NCBI RefSeq assembly: GCF_029227915.1
Contig: NC_079877.1
Location: forward strand, 3,348,001-3,412,000
Direction: 5' to 3'
Source: Hydractinia symbiolongicarpus
Lineage: Eukaryota; Cnidaria; Hydrozoa; Anthoathecata; Hydractiniidae
Length of the DNA: 64,000 nucleotides
Shown: positions 9,622 through 20,347 of the stretch, piece after piece
Layout of the letters: each line of letters starts with the position of its first letter
Numbering within the stretch: the first letter of the stretch is position 1
Translations under genes and position numbers: made by a program
Notes under the pieces: generated by a model
Seen by the model: the letters and a program-made list of their open reading frames with translations, nothing else
Databases searched by the model: none
Told to the model about the DNA's origin: nothing

Positions 9622-9662
9622 ACTTTTCCCTGCCACACAAAATTTTAGGCCTAAAATGCAAG

Positions 9663-9756
9663 TCCACCGAGCCGGATTTGAACCAGCGACCTAAGGATGC
9701 CTGAGTGGTATAAGTTCGTCAACAGTCCTCCGCTCTACCAACTGAGCTATCGGTGG
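9663..9756 (-). tRNA. Tyr-type tRNA with GTT anticodon, unit 6
   Basis: Body, acceptor and intron match the other Tyr genes, but one base of the anticodon is changed. The + strand reads cgtcaacagtcc here and cgtctacagtcc elsewhere, so GTA becomes GTT, an Asn anticodon. The stems stay paired. It could be a mischarging tRNA, a pseudogene or a sequencing error. Confidence 0.85.
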
Positions 9757-9849
9757 ATGTAGCATCGTAGAGTTCTTGAGCAGGACTATGCAGGTCATGT
9801 AACGTTTGTAGTATGACGTGGTTTTTAAAATGATGCGATAGCTCGCACG

Positions 9850-9921
9850 TAGCAGAGGGTGGTTTCGATCCACCGACCTCTGGGTTATGGGCCCAGCACG
9901 CTTCCTCTGCGCCACTCTGCT
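9850..9921 (-). tRNA. initiator tRNA-Met(CAT), unit 6
   Basis: Unchanged initiator body. Confidence 0.95.
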
Positions 9922-10009
9922 GAAGGTAGGTAAGCTGAAATGTGTCTGATGTAAGGTGTAGTTTAGTATTGCGAACGGCACTCGAACTATGACCTTTTTA
10001 ACTTTTCCA

Positions 10010-10082
10010 GGGCTATTAGCTCACATGGTAGAGCACTCGTTTTGCATGCGAGAGGTACCGGGATCGATGCCCGGATCCTCCA
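10010..10082 (+). tRNA. tRNA-Ala(TGC), unit 7
   Basis: Anticodon TGC, but the acceptor strand reads GGGCTAT and the anticodon stem CTCGT, giving acceptor mismatches. Probably a weakened copy. Confidence 0.78.
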
Positions 10083-10174
10083 AGACGATGTTTTTAATTT
10101 ATTTATTTTTATACTAATTTCAGTAGTTGCCAATGGTCATAAGAGGATTTATGATGCTCCTAAGATTACCTGGT

Positions 10175-10175
<1 letters not shown>

Positions 10176-10206
<31 letters not shown>
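10176..10206. repeat. (AAT)n microsatellite, ~10 copies, unit 7
   Basis: Uninterrupted run at the usual spacer position. Confidence 0.88.
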
Positions 10207-10207
<1 letters not shown>

Positions 10208-10350
10208 AAACCGCGCTGCATATGTCTAGAGCATTTCTTGCTGTTTAATTTCGCATTGACAATATACACAGTTTCAGCTTTTAACATGATCGACCGTGTG
10301 GCATTCGGGCATTGACGCCATCGAGAACATATTATTTAAGTATGAACTCG

Positions 10351-10422
10351 TCCTCGGTAGTATAGTGGTAAGTATCCCCGCCTGTCACGCGGGAGACCGG
10401 GGTTCGATTCCCCGCCGGGGAG
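10351..10422 (+). tRNA. tRNA-Asp(GTC), unit 7
   Basis: Unchanged Asp gene. Confidence 0.95.
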
Positions 10423-10495
10423 GTTCTTTTTATCTTGTCAATGTTTCGTTTCACGTCAGTAGCGTTCGCGGGACTGTCCGGGAAGGCGGATTTAC

Positions 10496-10568
10496 GCCCG
10501 GTTAGCTCAGTCGGTAGAGCATCAGACTTTTAATCTGAGGGTCGCGGGTTCGAGTCCCTCATCGGGCG
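10496..10568 (+). tRNA. tRNA-Lys(TTT), unit 7
   Basis: CCCTC T-stem form. The upstream spacer has two G substitutions (ggaaggcgga). Confidence 0.93.
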
Positions 10569-10675
10569 TAACAATTATTTGGTACGATGGTGAACTAACT
10601 TTCACCACAATGTCTTGTCGAAAGAGGATGAATAACGTAACATTTGCGGAGTGGCAAAGGCGAAGCAAACTTGAT

Positions 10676-10748
10676 GGGGAACTAGCTCAGATGGTAGAGC
10701 GCTCGCTTAGCATGCTAGAGGTACCGGGATCGATGCCCGGGTTCTCCA
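10676..10748 (+). tRNA. tRNA-Ala(AGC), unit 7
   Basis: Full GGGG start retained, with the GCTAG anticodon-stem variant. Confidence 0.9.
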
Positions 10749-10816
10749 ATGCCTTTTCCATAGGCGTAAAATAAATGAAATTTGCGCAGAGCAATTTGCA
10801 GCAGCGTTCGTGTCAT

Positions 10817-10932
10817 GTCGGGATGGCCGAGCGGTCTAAGGCGCCAGACTCAAGACAAAATGTTCTTCCACTCATCGCGTGGAGAATTCTGGTCCTCAAA
10901 TGAGGGCGTGGGTTCGAATCCCACTTCCGACA
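10817..10932 (+). tRNA. tRNA-Leu(CAA) with intron, unit 7
   Basis: One substitution in the variable-arm loop (cctcaaatgagg). Otherwise normal. Confidence 0.92.
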
Positions 10933-10973
10933 ACTTTTCCCTGCAACACAAAATTTTAGGCCTAAAATGCAAG

Positions 10974-11067
10974 TCCACCGAGCCGGATTTGAACCAGCGA
11001 CCTAAGGATGCCTGAGTGGTATAAGTTCGTCTACAGTCCTCCGCTCTACCAACTGAGCTATCGGTGG
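10974..11067 (-). tRNA. tRNA-Tyr(GTA) with intron, unit 7
   Basis: Anticodon GTA and normal stems. Confidence 0.93.
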
Positions 11068-11160
11068 ATGTAGCATCGTAGAGTTCTTGTGCAGGACTAT
11101 GCAGGTCATGTCACGTCTGTAGTATGACGTGGTTTTTAAAATGATGCGATAGCTCGCACG

Positions 11161-11232
11161 TAGCAGAGGGTGGTTTCGATCCACCGACCTCTGGGTTATG
11201 GGCCCAGCACGCTTCCTCTGTGCCACTCTGCT
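11161..11232 (-). tRNA. initiator tRNA-Met(CAT), unit 7
   Basis: One D-arm substitution (+ strand ctctgtgcc in place of ctctgcgcc). Confidence 0.92.
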
Positions 11233-11320
11233 GAAGGTAGGTAAGCTGAAATGTGTCTGATGTAAGGTGTAGTTTAGTATTGCGAACAGCACTTGAACTA
11301 TGACCTTTTTAACGTTTCCA

Positions 11321-11393
11321 GGGGGATTAGCTCACATGGTAGAGCGCTCGCTTAGCATGCGAGAGCTACCGGGATCGATGCCCGGATCCTCCA
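11321..11393 (+). tRNA. tRNA-Ala with AGC anticodon in the TGC position, unit 8
   Basis: Occupies the Ala-TGC slot and has that gene's GGGGGAT...ATCCTCC acceptor, but its anticodon loop is TTAGCAT and so reads AGC. A single T-to-A change or conversion by the Ala-AGC gene would explain it. It is the last tRNA of the array. Confidence 0.9.
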
Positions 11394-11485
11394 AGACGAT
11401 GTTTTTAATTTATTTATTTTTATACTAATTTCAGTAGTTGCCAATGGTCGTAAGAGGATTTATGATGCTCCTAAGATTACCTGGT

Positions 11486-13055
<1,570 letters not shown>

Positions 13056-13320
13056 TCAATTCAATACTATCCGGCTTTTATAAGCCAACTCTGGAAATAT
13101 TGGTTGAAGTAGTTCTGTATCACTAAAAGGTGAGGAGGAATTACTGGAGGAGGAATTACTGATTTTTATTGGCAAATTTTTATCAATTTCCTTTTTAATT
13201 TCATCATCTAAGTCATCGTCTATTGCAATGGTTTTATCATTCTGAATACTGTCATGCGGAAGCATTGTTGTAGTGAGACATAAATGTAAGTCTATTTTCC
13301 CATAAGGTTTCAGTAACTCC
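13056..13320 (-). other. open frame of unknown nature beside element A
   Basis: An open frame on the - strand enters from the TIR and continues for about 88 residues outside it. It has an acidic stretch (IDDDLDDEIKKEIDK) and a Ser/Asn-rich stretch (SNSSSSNSSSPF). I do not recognise it. It may be an exon of a host or transposon gene into which element A was inserted, or chance; there is no second supporting exon. Confidence 0.25.
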
Positions 13321-13590
13321 AGAGATAGAGAAATGTTCCTTCTAGCACATTCGCGCACGCGTACGAACACACGCCCCCGGTCAAACCCAACAAATCCCCA
13401 TCATCCAGTGCTTATCCATATAGTTCAAGGGTAAGTCCCTAATAGGAAGTGCTTACGCATGCATAATGAGGTAAATTCCCTATCATACTGCAAATGAGTA
13501 AAAGAAAGTTCTATCACACCTAGAGGGGGAATTCCCCTACATAGTGATGACGTCTTTAAAAATCAACGCATGCGCAGTCAAGAGGTGAAC
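13321..13590 (+). repeat. left TIR of element A
   Basis: Starts AGAGATAGAGAAATG, has a GC-rich ttcgcgcacgcgtacg stretch near the tip, and ends with the NRF1-like AACGCATGCGCAG followed by caagaggtgaac. It contains a half-conserved CRE (gatgacgtctt). It is the reverse complement of 43,332-43,599 with few differences. Confidence 0.9.
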
Positions 13591-13601
13591 TGTGGTTAGT
13601 A

Positions 13602-13648
13602 GAGCAAGATGAAATCCTCCGACAAAATAAAAAATTATTACAATAAAG
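13602..13648 (+). promoter_or_regulatory. leader upstream of the SAP/PolB end
   Basis: The 17-mer GAGCAAGATGAAATCCT (13,602-13,618), followed by 'tacaataaa' just before the start codon, is repeated at 15,846-15,862 before the 170-aa gene of element B. It is likely part of a promoter or leader, but its function is not shown. Confidence 0.4.
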
Positions 13649-13649
13649 A

Positions 13650-13841
13650 ATGAACACGGATACCGTGAAACAATTACGAGATATTGCTAAAAACCGTGTG
13701 TTAACCGGATATTACAGGCTACGCAAGGCCGAATTGGTTACCGTATTAGAGGATGTACAACAGAGGCCTGTCAGACCTGCAACACCAGAGGCCATGGACC
13801 TCTTTGGAAACAGGAACTATCAAAAAATCGTTCCATCGTGA
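13650..13841 (+). CDS. SAP-like DNA-binding ORF at the PolB end (element A)
   Basis: 63 residues. Residues about 6-36 (from VKQLRDIAKNR to KAELVTVLE) have the helix-turn-helix pattern of a SAP domain, a small DNA-binding motif. It starts with ATG just after TATA-like 'acaataaag', directly inside the TIR. In such elements a SAP module next to PolB could bind the termini or the priming complex, but that is inference. The frame ends with TGA and the PolB exonuclease region follows in other frames, so the ORF may be the broken N-terminus of a longer PolB. Confidence 0.5.
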   Translation: MNTDTVKQLRDIAKNRVLTGYYRLRKAELVTVLEDVQQRPVRPATPEAMDLFGNRNYQKIVPS

Positions 13842-13920
13842 AAAACAAGATGGGTGGATGGTACAATAGTAATATGACGTTAATCTTTCAGGGTAGCGAC
13901 GTAGATGTTGGACAGAATGT

Positions 13921-14785
13921 TTGCTAGTATCAAAACACGCGTGGAACATCCAGCACTGCGGGAACCATAAGGCGGTTAAGATTACGATGGAAAACGAGGC
14001 TGAAAAATGGTTATTCTACAGGGATGACCAACAACAATTCAAGGTACCATTTTGCAATATACGCAGACTTCGAGAGCCTGCTAATCCCGGTAGAGGATGC
14101 CAAGGAGACCAAGACGAAAAGGCTAAGTAAGCATGTACCATCTGGATGGTGTACCTATAGCACATTTGCCTATGGGGATGTACCAGATCCATTAACAGTG
14201 TACCGCGGTAAGGACTGTGTGACGCGATTTGTGAACCACCTGGAGGATGAGGTGAAGCGGTTATATAATACCTACTTGCAACAACCTTTGGTTGAACTAA
14301 CAGAGGTCTTAAAAAGGAGCACAACGAGGCATCGGAGTGTCATATCTGCATAAAACCCTTCAAGCCTGGACAAGTTGGCCAGCAACTTATTCGGGACAAA
14401 CGCTGCCGGTATGAAATGTAAGCAATGTGCGGATACTTGTCTTGAATTTCAGAGCATATATGCCGGGTATGTGGAAAAGTTTTGGTATAAAAATTGCGAC
14501 TTGAATACCACGCAACTTAATCGGGACAAGGTAAAGGCAAACATACCATCCATTATAAAGTTCATCAATAAGGACGACGTATTCCGGCTGATGTGGAGAA
14601 AAGGCGTATACCCTTGCGAGTACATGGATGGATGGCAACGATTTGAGGAAGCGGAGCTACCTCCCAAGGAGGCATTTTACAGCAAGCTGAATATGAAGGG
14701 GATCAGCTACAATTACTATGCCTATGCAAAAAAGGTATAGAATGTCATTACCCCAGAGGGTGATGTAGTCACCATGGGCGACTAT
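13921..14785 (+). pseudogene. protein-primed PolB, N-terminal part, broken (element A)
   Basis: Family B DNA polymerase N-terminal region. The exonuclease I motif FAIYADFESLL is readable near 14,045-14,080, followed by a CHIC zinc-type motif (ECHICIKPF). The region RKGVYPCEYMDGW...PPKEAFYSKLNM near 14,590-14,700 aligns with the same region in element C's PolB. Frames switch near 14,045, 14,310 and 14,370, and a TAG interrupts after KKV at 14,738-14,740. The coding homology stops abruptly at 14,785 (GDY codons), where element B's TIR begins. The next part of this polymerase resumes at about 22,184. Not functional. Confidence 0.85.
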
Positions 14786-15084
14786 AGAGATAGGGAAATG
14801 CATGTTCTGGCGCAGTCGCGCACACGCACACGCACATTAAGTACTTCCCACAGTCAAGCCCAACAAATCCAGTACCATGCAGTGCTTATCCATGTAAAAT
14901 CCCTAATAGTCAATGTTGAGTCATGCTGACATCATCAATGCAGCAGATGAGTCAAAAGAATTCTGGCGCAATTCCCTAGTATGCTATGCACATCAAATTA
15001 TACAGCAAAAGTGTTCTAGCGCAATTGGTAGGGGGAATTCCCTCTGATGACATCGTTCAACGCATGCGCAGTAAAAAGGTGAAC
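14786..15084 (+). repeat. left TIR of element B
   Basis: Shares the tip AGAGATAG, the 'cagtcgcgcacacgcac' tract and the inner 'caacgcatgcgcagt...aggtgaac' with A's TIR, but is clearly more diverged. No matching copy is found at element B's right border. Confidence 0.85.
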
Positions 15085-15118
15085 AACTGCTTTTGTTTGT
15101 TGAAGTCTGTTTATATAA

Positions 15119-15427
15119 ATGAGTTGGTTAAAGACGCAAGGCTCTTGCAACAAGCAGGCTGAAAAAGATTTCGAGATGTTCAAATATGTGCCGGACAGGT
15201 TCAAGACCCAGGGCGTGTGCAACAAAGCCGTTGAAAAAAATCCTCACATGCTAAGGCATGTACCAGACCAGTTCAAAACGCAAGACGAGTGCAACGAAGC
15301 CATTGAGAAGTATCACGACATGCTTAAATATGTACCAGATCGGTTCAAAACGCCGAACATGTGCAATAAGGCTGTTGAGAATCAAGCCTGGCTGCTCGAG
15401 TATGTCCCAGACCGGTCCAAGACGTAA
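15119..15427 (+). CDS. DUF4116-like repeat protein (element B)
   Basis: 102 residues made of about four repeats of roughly 26 residues with the pattern CNKAVEK-P-ML--VPDRFKTQ. This resembles the DUF4116-type repeats found in giant viruses and related elements; their function is unknown. It starts with ATG 35 bp inside the TIR, as does its homologue at 43,287 in element A. It stops at TAA after RSKT, earlier than that homologue, which continues into a basic C-terminal region, so the C-terminus is probably lost. A hairpin follows. The assignment is by repeat pattern only. Confidence 0.6.
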   Translation: MSWLKTQGSCNKQAEKDFEMFKYVPDRFKTQGVCNKAVEKNPHMLRHVPDQFKTQDECNEAIEKYHDMLKYVPDRFKTPNMCNKAVENQAWLLEYVPDRSKT

Positions 15428-15460
15428 GACATGCGCGATAACATGTGAAATTCCTAAGTT

Positions 15461-15488
15461 ATCTTACAACCCTTTGCGGTTATAAGAT
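15461..15488. terminator. hairpin after DUF4116-like gene (element B)
   Basis: Stem ATCTTACAACC / GGTTATAAGAT with a short loop (one mismatch), between two co-directional genes. The equivalent site in element A (42,773-42,797) is a perfect hairpin. Confidence 0.5.
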
Positions 15489-15510
15489 GAAATCAAAATA
15501 CTACTAACAA

Positions 15511-15696
15511 ATGTGCATCAACTTTCAGAGAAAATTCAATATATTTGGAAGTGCAGTAGTCATGACCTTTATAGCCGGCATTGGTCTCTCCCTGCCGCTA
15601 ATGGTGTTGGCCCTGGTACAAGAATCAGACAAGGAAAAGGAGAATGGGCGAAGGATTCAAGACCTAGAGGTTCGTCTTTATACCTTAGAATCATAA
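15511..15696 (+). CDS. small single-TM protein (element B)
   Basis: 61 residues. Residues about 13-35 (SAVVMTFIAGIGLSLPLMVL) form one transmembrane helix, followed by a charged, probably coiled tail (KEKENGRRIQDLEVRLYTLES). It is intact and strongly conserved with the element A copy at 42,570-42,755, including length and start. Function unknown; a virion or host-membrane protein is plausible. Confidence 0.65.
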   Translation: MCINFQRKFNIFGSAVVMTFIAGIGLSLPLMVLALVQESDKEKENGRRIQDLEVRLYTLES

Positions 15697-15702
15697 TATA
15701 AA

Positions 15703-15876
15703 ATAGAACAATGTGAGGACTGTGAAAGAGTATTTGACGAGTACAACAGATGCACCTGTGGGCGGAGGTTTGTGGTAAATGGTAAAATTTTGTGCTGGTA
15801 CTGCTATCAGGAGTACATCATATATAACGGAATAGTTGTGTGTGTGAGCAAGATGAAATCCTGGGAGACTGTGTGA
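15703..15876 (+). pseudogene. zinc-ribbon-like protein (element B)
   Basis: Contains CEDC, CTCG and CWYC pairs in about 58 residues, the spacing of a small zinc-binding protein. The homologue in element C (31,046) starts with ATG. Here the same codon is ATA and no nearby ATG is in frame, so the start is lost or non-standard. The C-terminal codons come from a sequence (GAGCAAGATGAAATCCT) shared with the PolB-end leader and not with the element A homologue, which suggests a conversion event. Confidence 0.5.
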
Positions 15877-15890
15877 ATTACAATAAACAA
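15846..15890 (+). promoter_or_regulatory. leader of the 170-aa gene, copied from the PolB-end leader
   Basis: Carries GAGCAAGATGAAATCCT and then ttacaataaa before the ATG at 15,892, as in the segment at 13,602-13,648. Confidence 0.4.
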
Positions 15891-15891
15891 G

Positions 15892-16421
15892 ATGCTAAAA
15901 TTTGAGAATGAGTCTAAATTGTTCTACTTATTTTGTGCTACCTTTACAGACATCAACGATATGAACGTGGATTATCTAACAGTGTCAGGTCCCATTCCTG
16001 CCAATGGGGGTAAGGATAATCGGTACATAGTAGGCTACCATACAAGAGATCTCGTAGTAGCCCTCAGGGTAAAAACACCTAAAACCTGGTCCCCACATGG
16101 AGTCAGCCGATACAACGTCAATGCTGTACCAGCAATGAGTCTTGATTTTGAAGAGTACCCTGATTGGGTTGCAAAGTATCGTCAAATCTGGAACAAAATC
16201 GAAGAGTTGATGTCTGAGCAATTGACGACAGAGCCTGTGAAAAAGACCGTTACGTGAATGCTAAACTCAAATACCACAAGGTTGCAATCACGACTAAATT
16301 CCACGGTATACCAGTACCCTACGATGAACCCTGCAAAGCCAGTGCCATCCTGGCTCTTTCATCGGTGTATGTGCAAGTTAAAAACTACTATGCTCAGTTA
16401 CATATTACTGAATGCCGGTAA
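15892..16421 (+). pseudogene. conserved ~170-aa protein, frameshifted (element B)
   Basis: Open for 121 residues from ATG 15,892, then the frame shifts near 16,240 and homology continues to TAA at 16,421. The element A homologue (41,847-42,384) covers the same length and is also frameshifted, at a different place. Conserved segments include NVDYLTVS, TRDLVVALRVKTPK and DEPC-A-AILA. I recognise no domain. It is convergent with the next gene, with a hairpin between them. Confidence 0.55.
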
Positions 16422-16476
16422 AAAGACTTCAAAAAAGAATGGTTGCAGAGTGAGGATTAAAACATCATACATTTTA

Positions 16477-16493
16477 TAGGCCTCGTAGGCCTA
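16477..16493. terminator. short hairpin between convergent genes (element B)
   Basis: TAGGCC-tcgta-GGCCTA lies between the 3' ends of the 170-aa gene and the - strand membrane gene. Element A has a different hairpin at the same place (41,768-41,793). Confidence 0.45.
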
Positions 16494-16533
16494 CAGAATG
16501 CACAAAATTAAGGCTTATACTCAGGTGGAGACT

Positions 16534-17172
16534 CTAGGTAGCGCTTGCATACTGTACCGACTGAAGTTTTTTAAAACAATATTCCTCCCGGTCCTTGGCA
16601 ACAAGCTGGGCACACTCCTGTTCATTAATGGCGTTAATGATCTGTTTAACACGTTGAGGTGCCTGTTCCTTTAGCAGCATATACCTCTTATATTCCTCCG
16701 TAATGAGGGTGAACTCATAGTCACTGATGATTCCATTCTCAATGACTTTTATGATAGGATCAATGATGGAACTCAGCTTTGTCTCCGCCAACAGCCTTAT
16801 AGTCTAATGCTTTTTGGATTTCACATTCAGCCTCTTCCCGGCATTCCGCAGACCAGCCTGACCGATCCCGACGGCGAAGGTGATCCCCTAATGTCTATAT
16901 ATAAAGGAGCTCCAAAACCTGTTGCTAACGCCCCGATCCTAATGCCCGAGGTGATAATGCTGATACTCAGCAGTCCATGTCACAATACTTCACCCAGGTC
17001 CCATGCATCTTGAACTTCTTTGCGAGTCTGCTCCGCTCTTTAAACTCATTTTGCAGGTACTTTTTAATCTTCCCGATCTTCCCAAGCCTATACCTTTAAC
17101 TTTCCTTCGGCATATCGGCGCTTTATGCAGTTGCACTTGGCATCTCGGGTACAGTTTGGCTATATCGCTCAT
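16534..17172 (-). pseudogene. conserved ~190-aa membrane protein, broken (element B)
   Basis: N-terminus MSDIAKLYPRCQ near 17,172 and C-terminal half MAETKLSS...QYASAT from about 16,791 to 16,534 are readable in different frames; the hydrophobic middle near 16,820-16,990 is shifted. Comparison with 31,189-31,561 and 41,336-41,731 shows the normal layout: N-terminal coiled region, a Gly-rich hydrophobic segment (GVGIGSMLSGIGVPLAV in element C), then a charged C-terminal helix. Function unknown. Confidence 0.6.
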
Positions 17173-17180
17173 TTATTCTA

Positions 17181-17838
17181 TCAGCAAATGCATCGTGAGG
17201 CCGGTGAACGAAACATTCTTCTCATGGTGATATTCATCTGTAAGCATGAATTCGAGACGTTCGTGGAGCCTTTCAGGGGAAGGTAAACAGGGGTAACAAA
17301 ACTCCAGGTTAACATGTCTCCCCAAGCCTTTAGCTCCTTGGTGGGAAGAAAGGCCAGAATTTTTGACTTTTTACCGTCCAATAGGCAGTCCTCTTTATCC
17401 CACTGGGGGCAAACAAGGCGTAGTCAAATATAGACGTCAGTCTTGTATACTGCATCATGGTCACCACTCATGTAGTACTTCTTACTAGGGTCATAGGGTA
17501 GGCCCAAGAGCTCTTGCAATGGTCTGTTAATAACCACCGTGCATCCGTCACTGACACGTAGCCTTCAGAGTCCATTTTTCAAGACAGCTTGATCTTGTCG
17601 TCTGCCTGAGAGTTGACGATAGTCGCCAGATCCTCGATCTTGTACAGACTGTTCATAATAGCGATCCAGGTCACCTTCTGATCGAGCCCTACCTTACTGA
17701 TGGTAAAGTCGCTGTTGCTGTAAATGTTCAACCATGTAGGTCGAATACTGATGGATTTCAACGCTATTCTACTATCCTGTCCCAGGTGGTCCTCAAATAT
17801 CGTACGTTTGACAATATCGGTGATGAATGCATGTTCAT
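17181..17838 (-). pseudogene. penton-like minor capsid protein, broken (element B)
   Basis: Homologous over its length to the better preserved gene at 31,562-32,210. Several frames are needed: IRPTWLNIYSNSDFTISKVG near 17,690-17,750, DGKKSKILAFLPTKELKAW near 17,340-17,380. It would start at the - strand ATG at 17,836-17,838, inside the 48-bp palindrome shared with the divergent TPPKH gene. The frame breaks soon after that ATG. Confidence 0.5.
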
Positions 17839-17871
17839 CTTTGTTTTAAAACAAAGATGAACATGCATTCA
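17824..17871. promoter_or_regulatory. perfect 48-bp palindrome spanning two divergent start codons
   Basis: Two perfect 24-bp arms with no loop. Each arm reads AAAACAAAGATGAACATGC and then ATTCA outward, so both strands present an identical start context and the same first codons (MNMHS). It lies exactly between the - strand penton-like gene and the + strand TPPKH gene. Element C has only a short, degenerate palindrome (ctttctttaagaaag) at this place. Confidence 0.85.
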
Positions 17872-19090
17872 TACAACCCTAAGGCAAAGTACAAGTCCAA
17901 CAGGGCGAATGGGCACTTGGTATCACGAGCCTTGAGCATCAGGATCTGTATGTATTGACAGAGTCACGTACCTCTATAATATTCCCTGAGTTTACCAAAC
18001 ATGCCATAAAAATCCCCACCAACCTGCTAAATGACCCTGTTAGGGTGGGTTGGGCAGGAGAATCGTTGGACTACTGGAATATTCAGGTTAATTTTGGCAC
18101 CCATTGCGCAACCACTGCATTAGGCATCTTTGCCAAGCACATGACGGGTTCCGTACCCCTTGTCAACTCGATCTTTAAATTTCACGTCTATTAGCACATG
18201 TGTCGTATCCTAGCAAGAATGAAGGTCCCCATGCCATATCACGATGGGTTTGCCCAATACAGAAATTTCTACTCAACCTCAGGATATGCACAAGTGTGTC
18301 GCGAATACGGTGCAGATCCTAATAGCCTGTACAATTTTAAGGCTGTCATGTCATTACTCACCAACGGCCGTTGGTGGCCTCAGGTTGACGGGGATTGGGC
18401 CAAGTTCATTATCCCCACAAGTCTGACCAAGCTGAGTGAAAGTATCAGGGTTTACGTGGTCTTGTTGCTGGGGTCTCAAAGCAGGTGACAAAGCATTTTT
18501 AATCGGGTCTGGTGCCGACAACTACACAGCAAGGCAGATCCTATTACAGAAATTTGAAGCCATGGTACAACGTCGGGAGAATGTACGGCATGACATAACA
18601 TAATTCCAGAAAGTGCTTCAATATGCTCGAACTCCGGAGAATTTTGCCGTCATGCCCAGCGTATACATGCTGCCCTCTGACATGAACCGCTGCATAGGTA
18701 AAATTGCAGGGTATAATAGCAATATCCTCATAGCACCTGTGAATGTAAATGTGGGGGTACGGGTTTATGTGAATAACAAGCATATTATCAAGCATACAGA
18801 GAAGGTCATCAAAACACCTCCCAAGCATACTACGCCTCCCAAGCATGCTACAAAAAATACCATACCTACTATACATACTCCTGATCAAACTATACCGGCT
18901 ATTACACCCATACCTCCTAGGCATGCCACGCCTCCTAAGCATGTCATACCCTATACACCTCCCGTGCATACCATGCCCCCTAAACATCCTTCCGAACAAC
19001 TCCCACAAAACCAGCACGAGGATACCAAGGCCGCATTGATCACGACAAAGGTAGGCCTCATCATTGCTTACATCTGGTTTAAAAATAAGT
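17857..19090 (+). pseudogene. TPPKH-repeat structural protein, broken (element B)
   Basis: Homologue of the genes at 32,227-33,354 (C) and 29,878-30,731 (A). Readable blocks: VNFGTHCATTALGIF...SIFKFHVY, a TAG codon at 18,192-18,194, then MCRILARMKVPM, SESIRVYVVLLLGSQ, and from about 18,610 MPSVYMLPSDMN followed by a Pro/His-rich stretch with TPPKH repeats (about 18,790-19,010). A hydrophobic tail (LITTKVGLIIAYIWF) follows. Frame breaks lie near 17,945, 18,490 and 19,080. Function unknown; conserved adjacency to capsid genes suggests a structural or virion-membrane role. Confidence 0.6.
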
Positions 19091-19095
19091 TCATA

Positions 19096-20318
19096 TTACA
19101 CCTTTCCAACATAGACCACGACAAATCCAACGGCAGCAGAGATTGCCATGTGCAGATGCTTGGCTGCGTATTTGACAACGGTTGCACCTACCCTCGAAAA
19201 GAACGAGACTATGGTACCCATAGTCCCAGGTAATGCAGCACCTGCTTTACCTGCCAAATACTTCAGAAGTTTACCCAATCGTTCCAGCTGCCTCTCTACA
19301 AACCTCTTTCCTGTGGCACCTCCAGCGCTTTCCCCTATAGCTGCAAGTACGATGGTGCTTATCAGTAGACCAATAGAAGGGACTATACTTGCTATGGTTA
19401 TGCCCTGCTCTTTGAAGAGGATCTTTAGCTTTTCAAGCAAAGACATTTCATCTCCGGAAATTTTCATCAACGTTTCCTTGATATTCTTCAGCTGGCTGTA
19501 GATATCAGAGGAAGGTAAACTTGCCTCTTTTAAATCGTCCAATTTTTTCCTCAAGCTTTGATATTTTTCTCTCAAGATTAGCCCTTTGTCCTTCGTCTAC
19601 CCCGACTTTCTGCTTCTCGAGTTCTTTCACCTGTCCTCCGCCTTGTCAATCACTATTGTATAGGATAATCTTGCTCTTCAAGACTTTCAAGTTACCCCTT
19701 ATAGTTTGGAGTTTGACGTTTAATCCTTGCCTCTCACGCTCGGTGAATACTTCATCAGTACCACCAAATGACGTTTCTTCCATAAAGCTCTCCGTGGCAT
19801 CTAAAAATTCCTCTATCGATTCCATCGAAATGATTTCAGCAGCCATATCCTTCCTCACAATGTCATCAAACTTTTGCCCAAGTGCCTGGGCAGCTGCCTT
19901 ACCCTTGTTGGGGTAGTAACATAGTCGGGAAAACCCAGGGCTCACACGAGATCTGCCTTCAATCTCTTGATCATCTCCTCGGCAGCTCGCAACCCACCCT
20001 TATCTTTTGTAATTAATGCTGTAACGTCTATATCTCTGAAAAAAGACGCTTCCCTTCCAGCCTAAGCTCGTCGTAGGGTATAGCAATAGGCTTTCCCAGC
20101 CTCTCCTCAAAACGTTCGTAGAGCTCGTCGAACTTTGATTTTAGTGGTTTTTGCCTCTCCTCTGAAAGGCAAGCCCCTGGAACACCCTGTTGTTCTCCTG
20201 ACGTTAATGGCCCCGGCGTTGCTGGGGGTTTTGGCATTGATGGAGGATTTTTGGGTTTATCATCTGGACGGCCCTCCTCATCCGGAAAATTGTGATCAAA
20301 CACTGGGTTAGTTGGCAT
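19096..20318 (-). pseudogene. hydrophobic coiled-coil Polinton protein, broken (element B)
   Basis: N-terminus MPTNPVFDHNF at 20,318 with a Pro-rich region, then frame changes near 20,030, 19,930 and 19,640, and an open C-terminal 159 residues from 19,575 to 19,096. That part holds FKEQGITIAS, a hydrophobic segment, ERLGKLLKYLAGKAGAALPG and two further hydrophobic stretches. Element C has a nearly intact copy (33,394-34,647). The start is divergent from the hexon gene, 29 bp away. Confidence 0.65.
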
Positions 20319-20347
20319 TTATTTAAAGATTTTCCTTATAGAATAAA

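Noticed and set aside
2902-11292. Recurring open frames of 60-96 codons in every tRNA unit
   Set aside because: They run through tRNA genes, introns and spacers on both strands and recur only because the unit repeats. tRNA structure explains the conservation.
18544-19233. - strand 157-residue frame over the TPPKH region
   Set aside because: It is the antisense of a Pro/His-rich repeat on the + strand, and homologues support the + strand gene.
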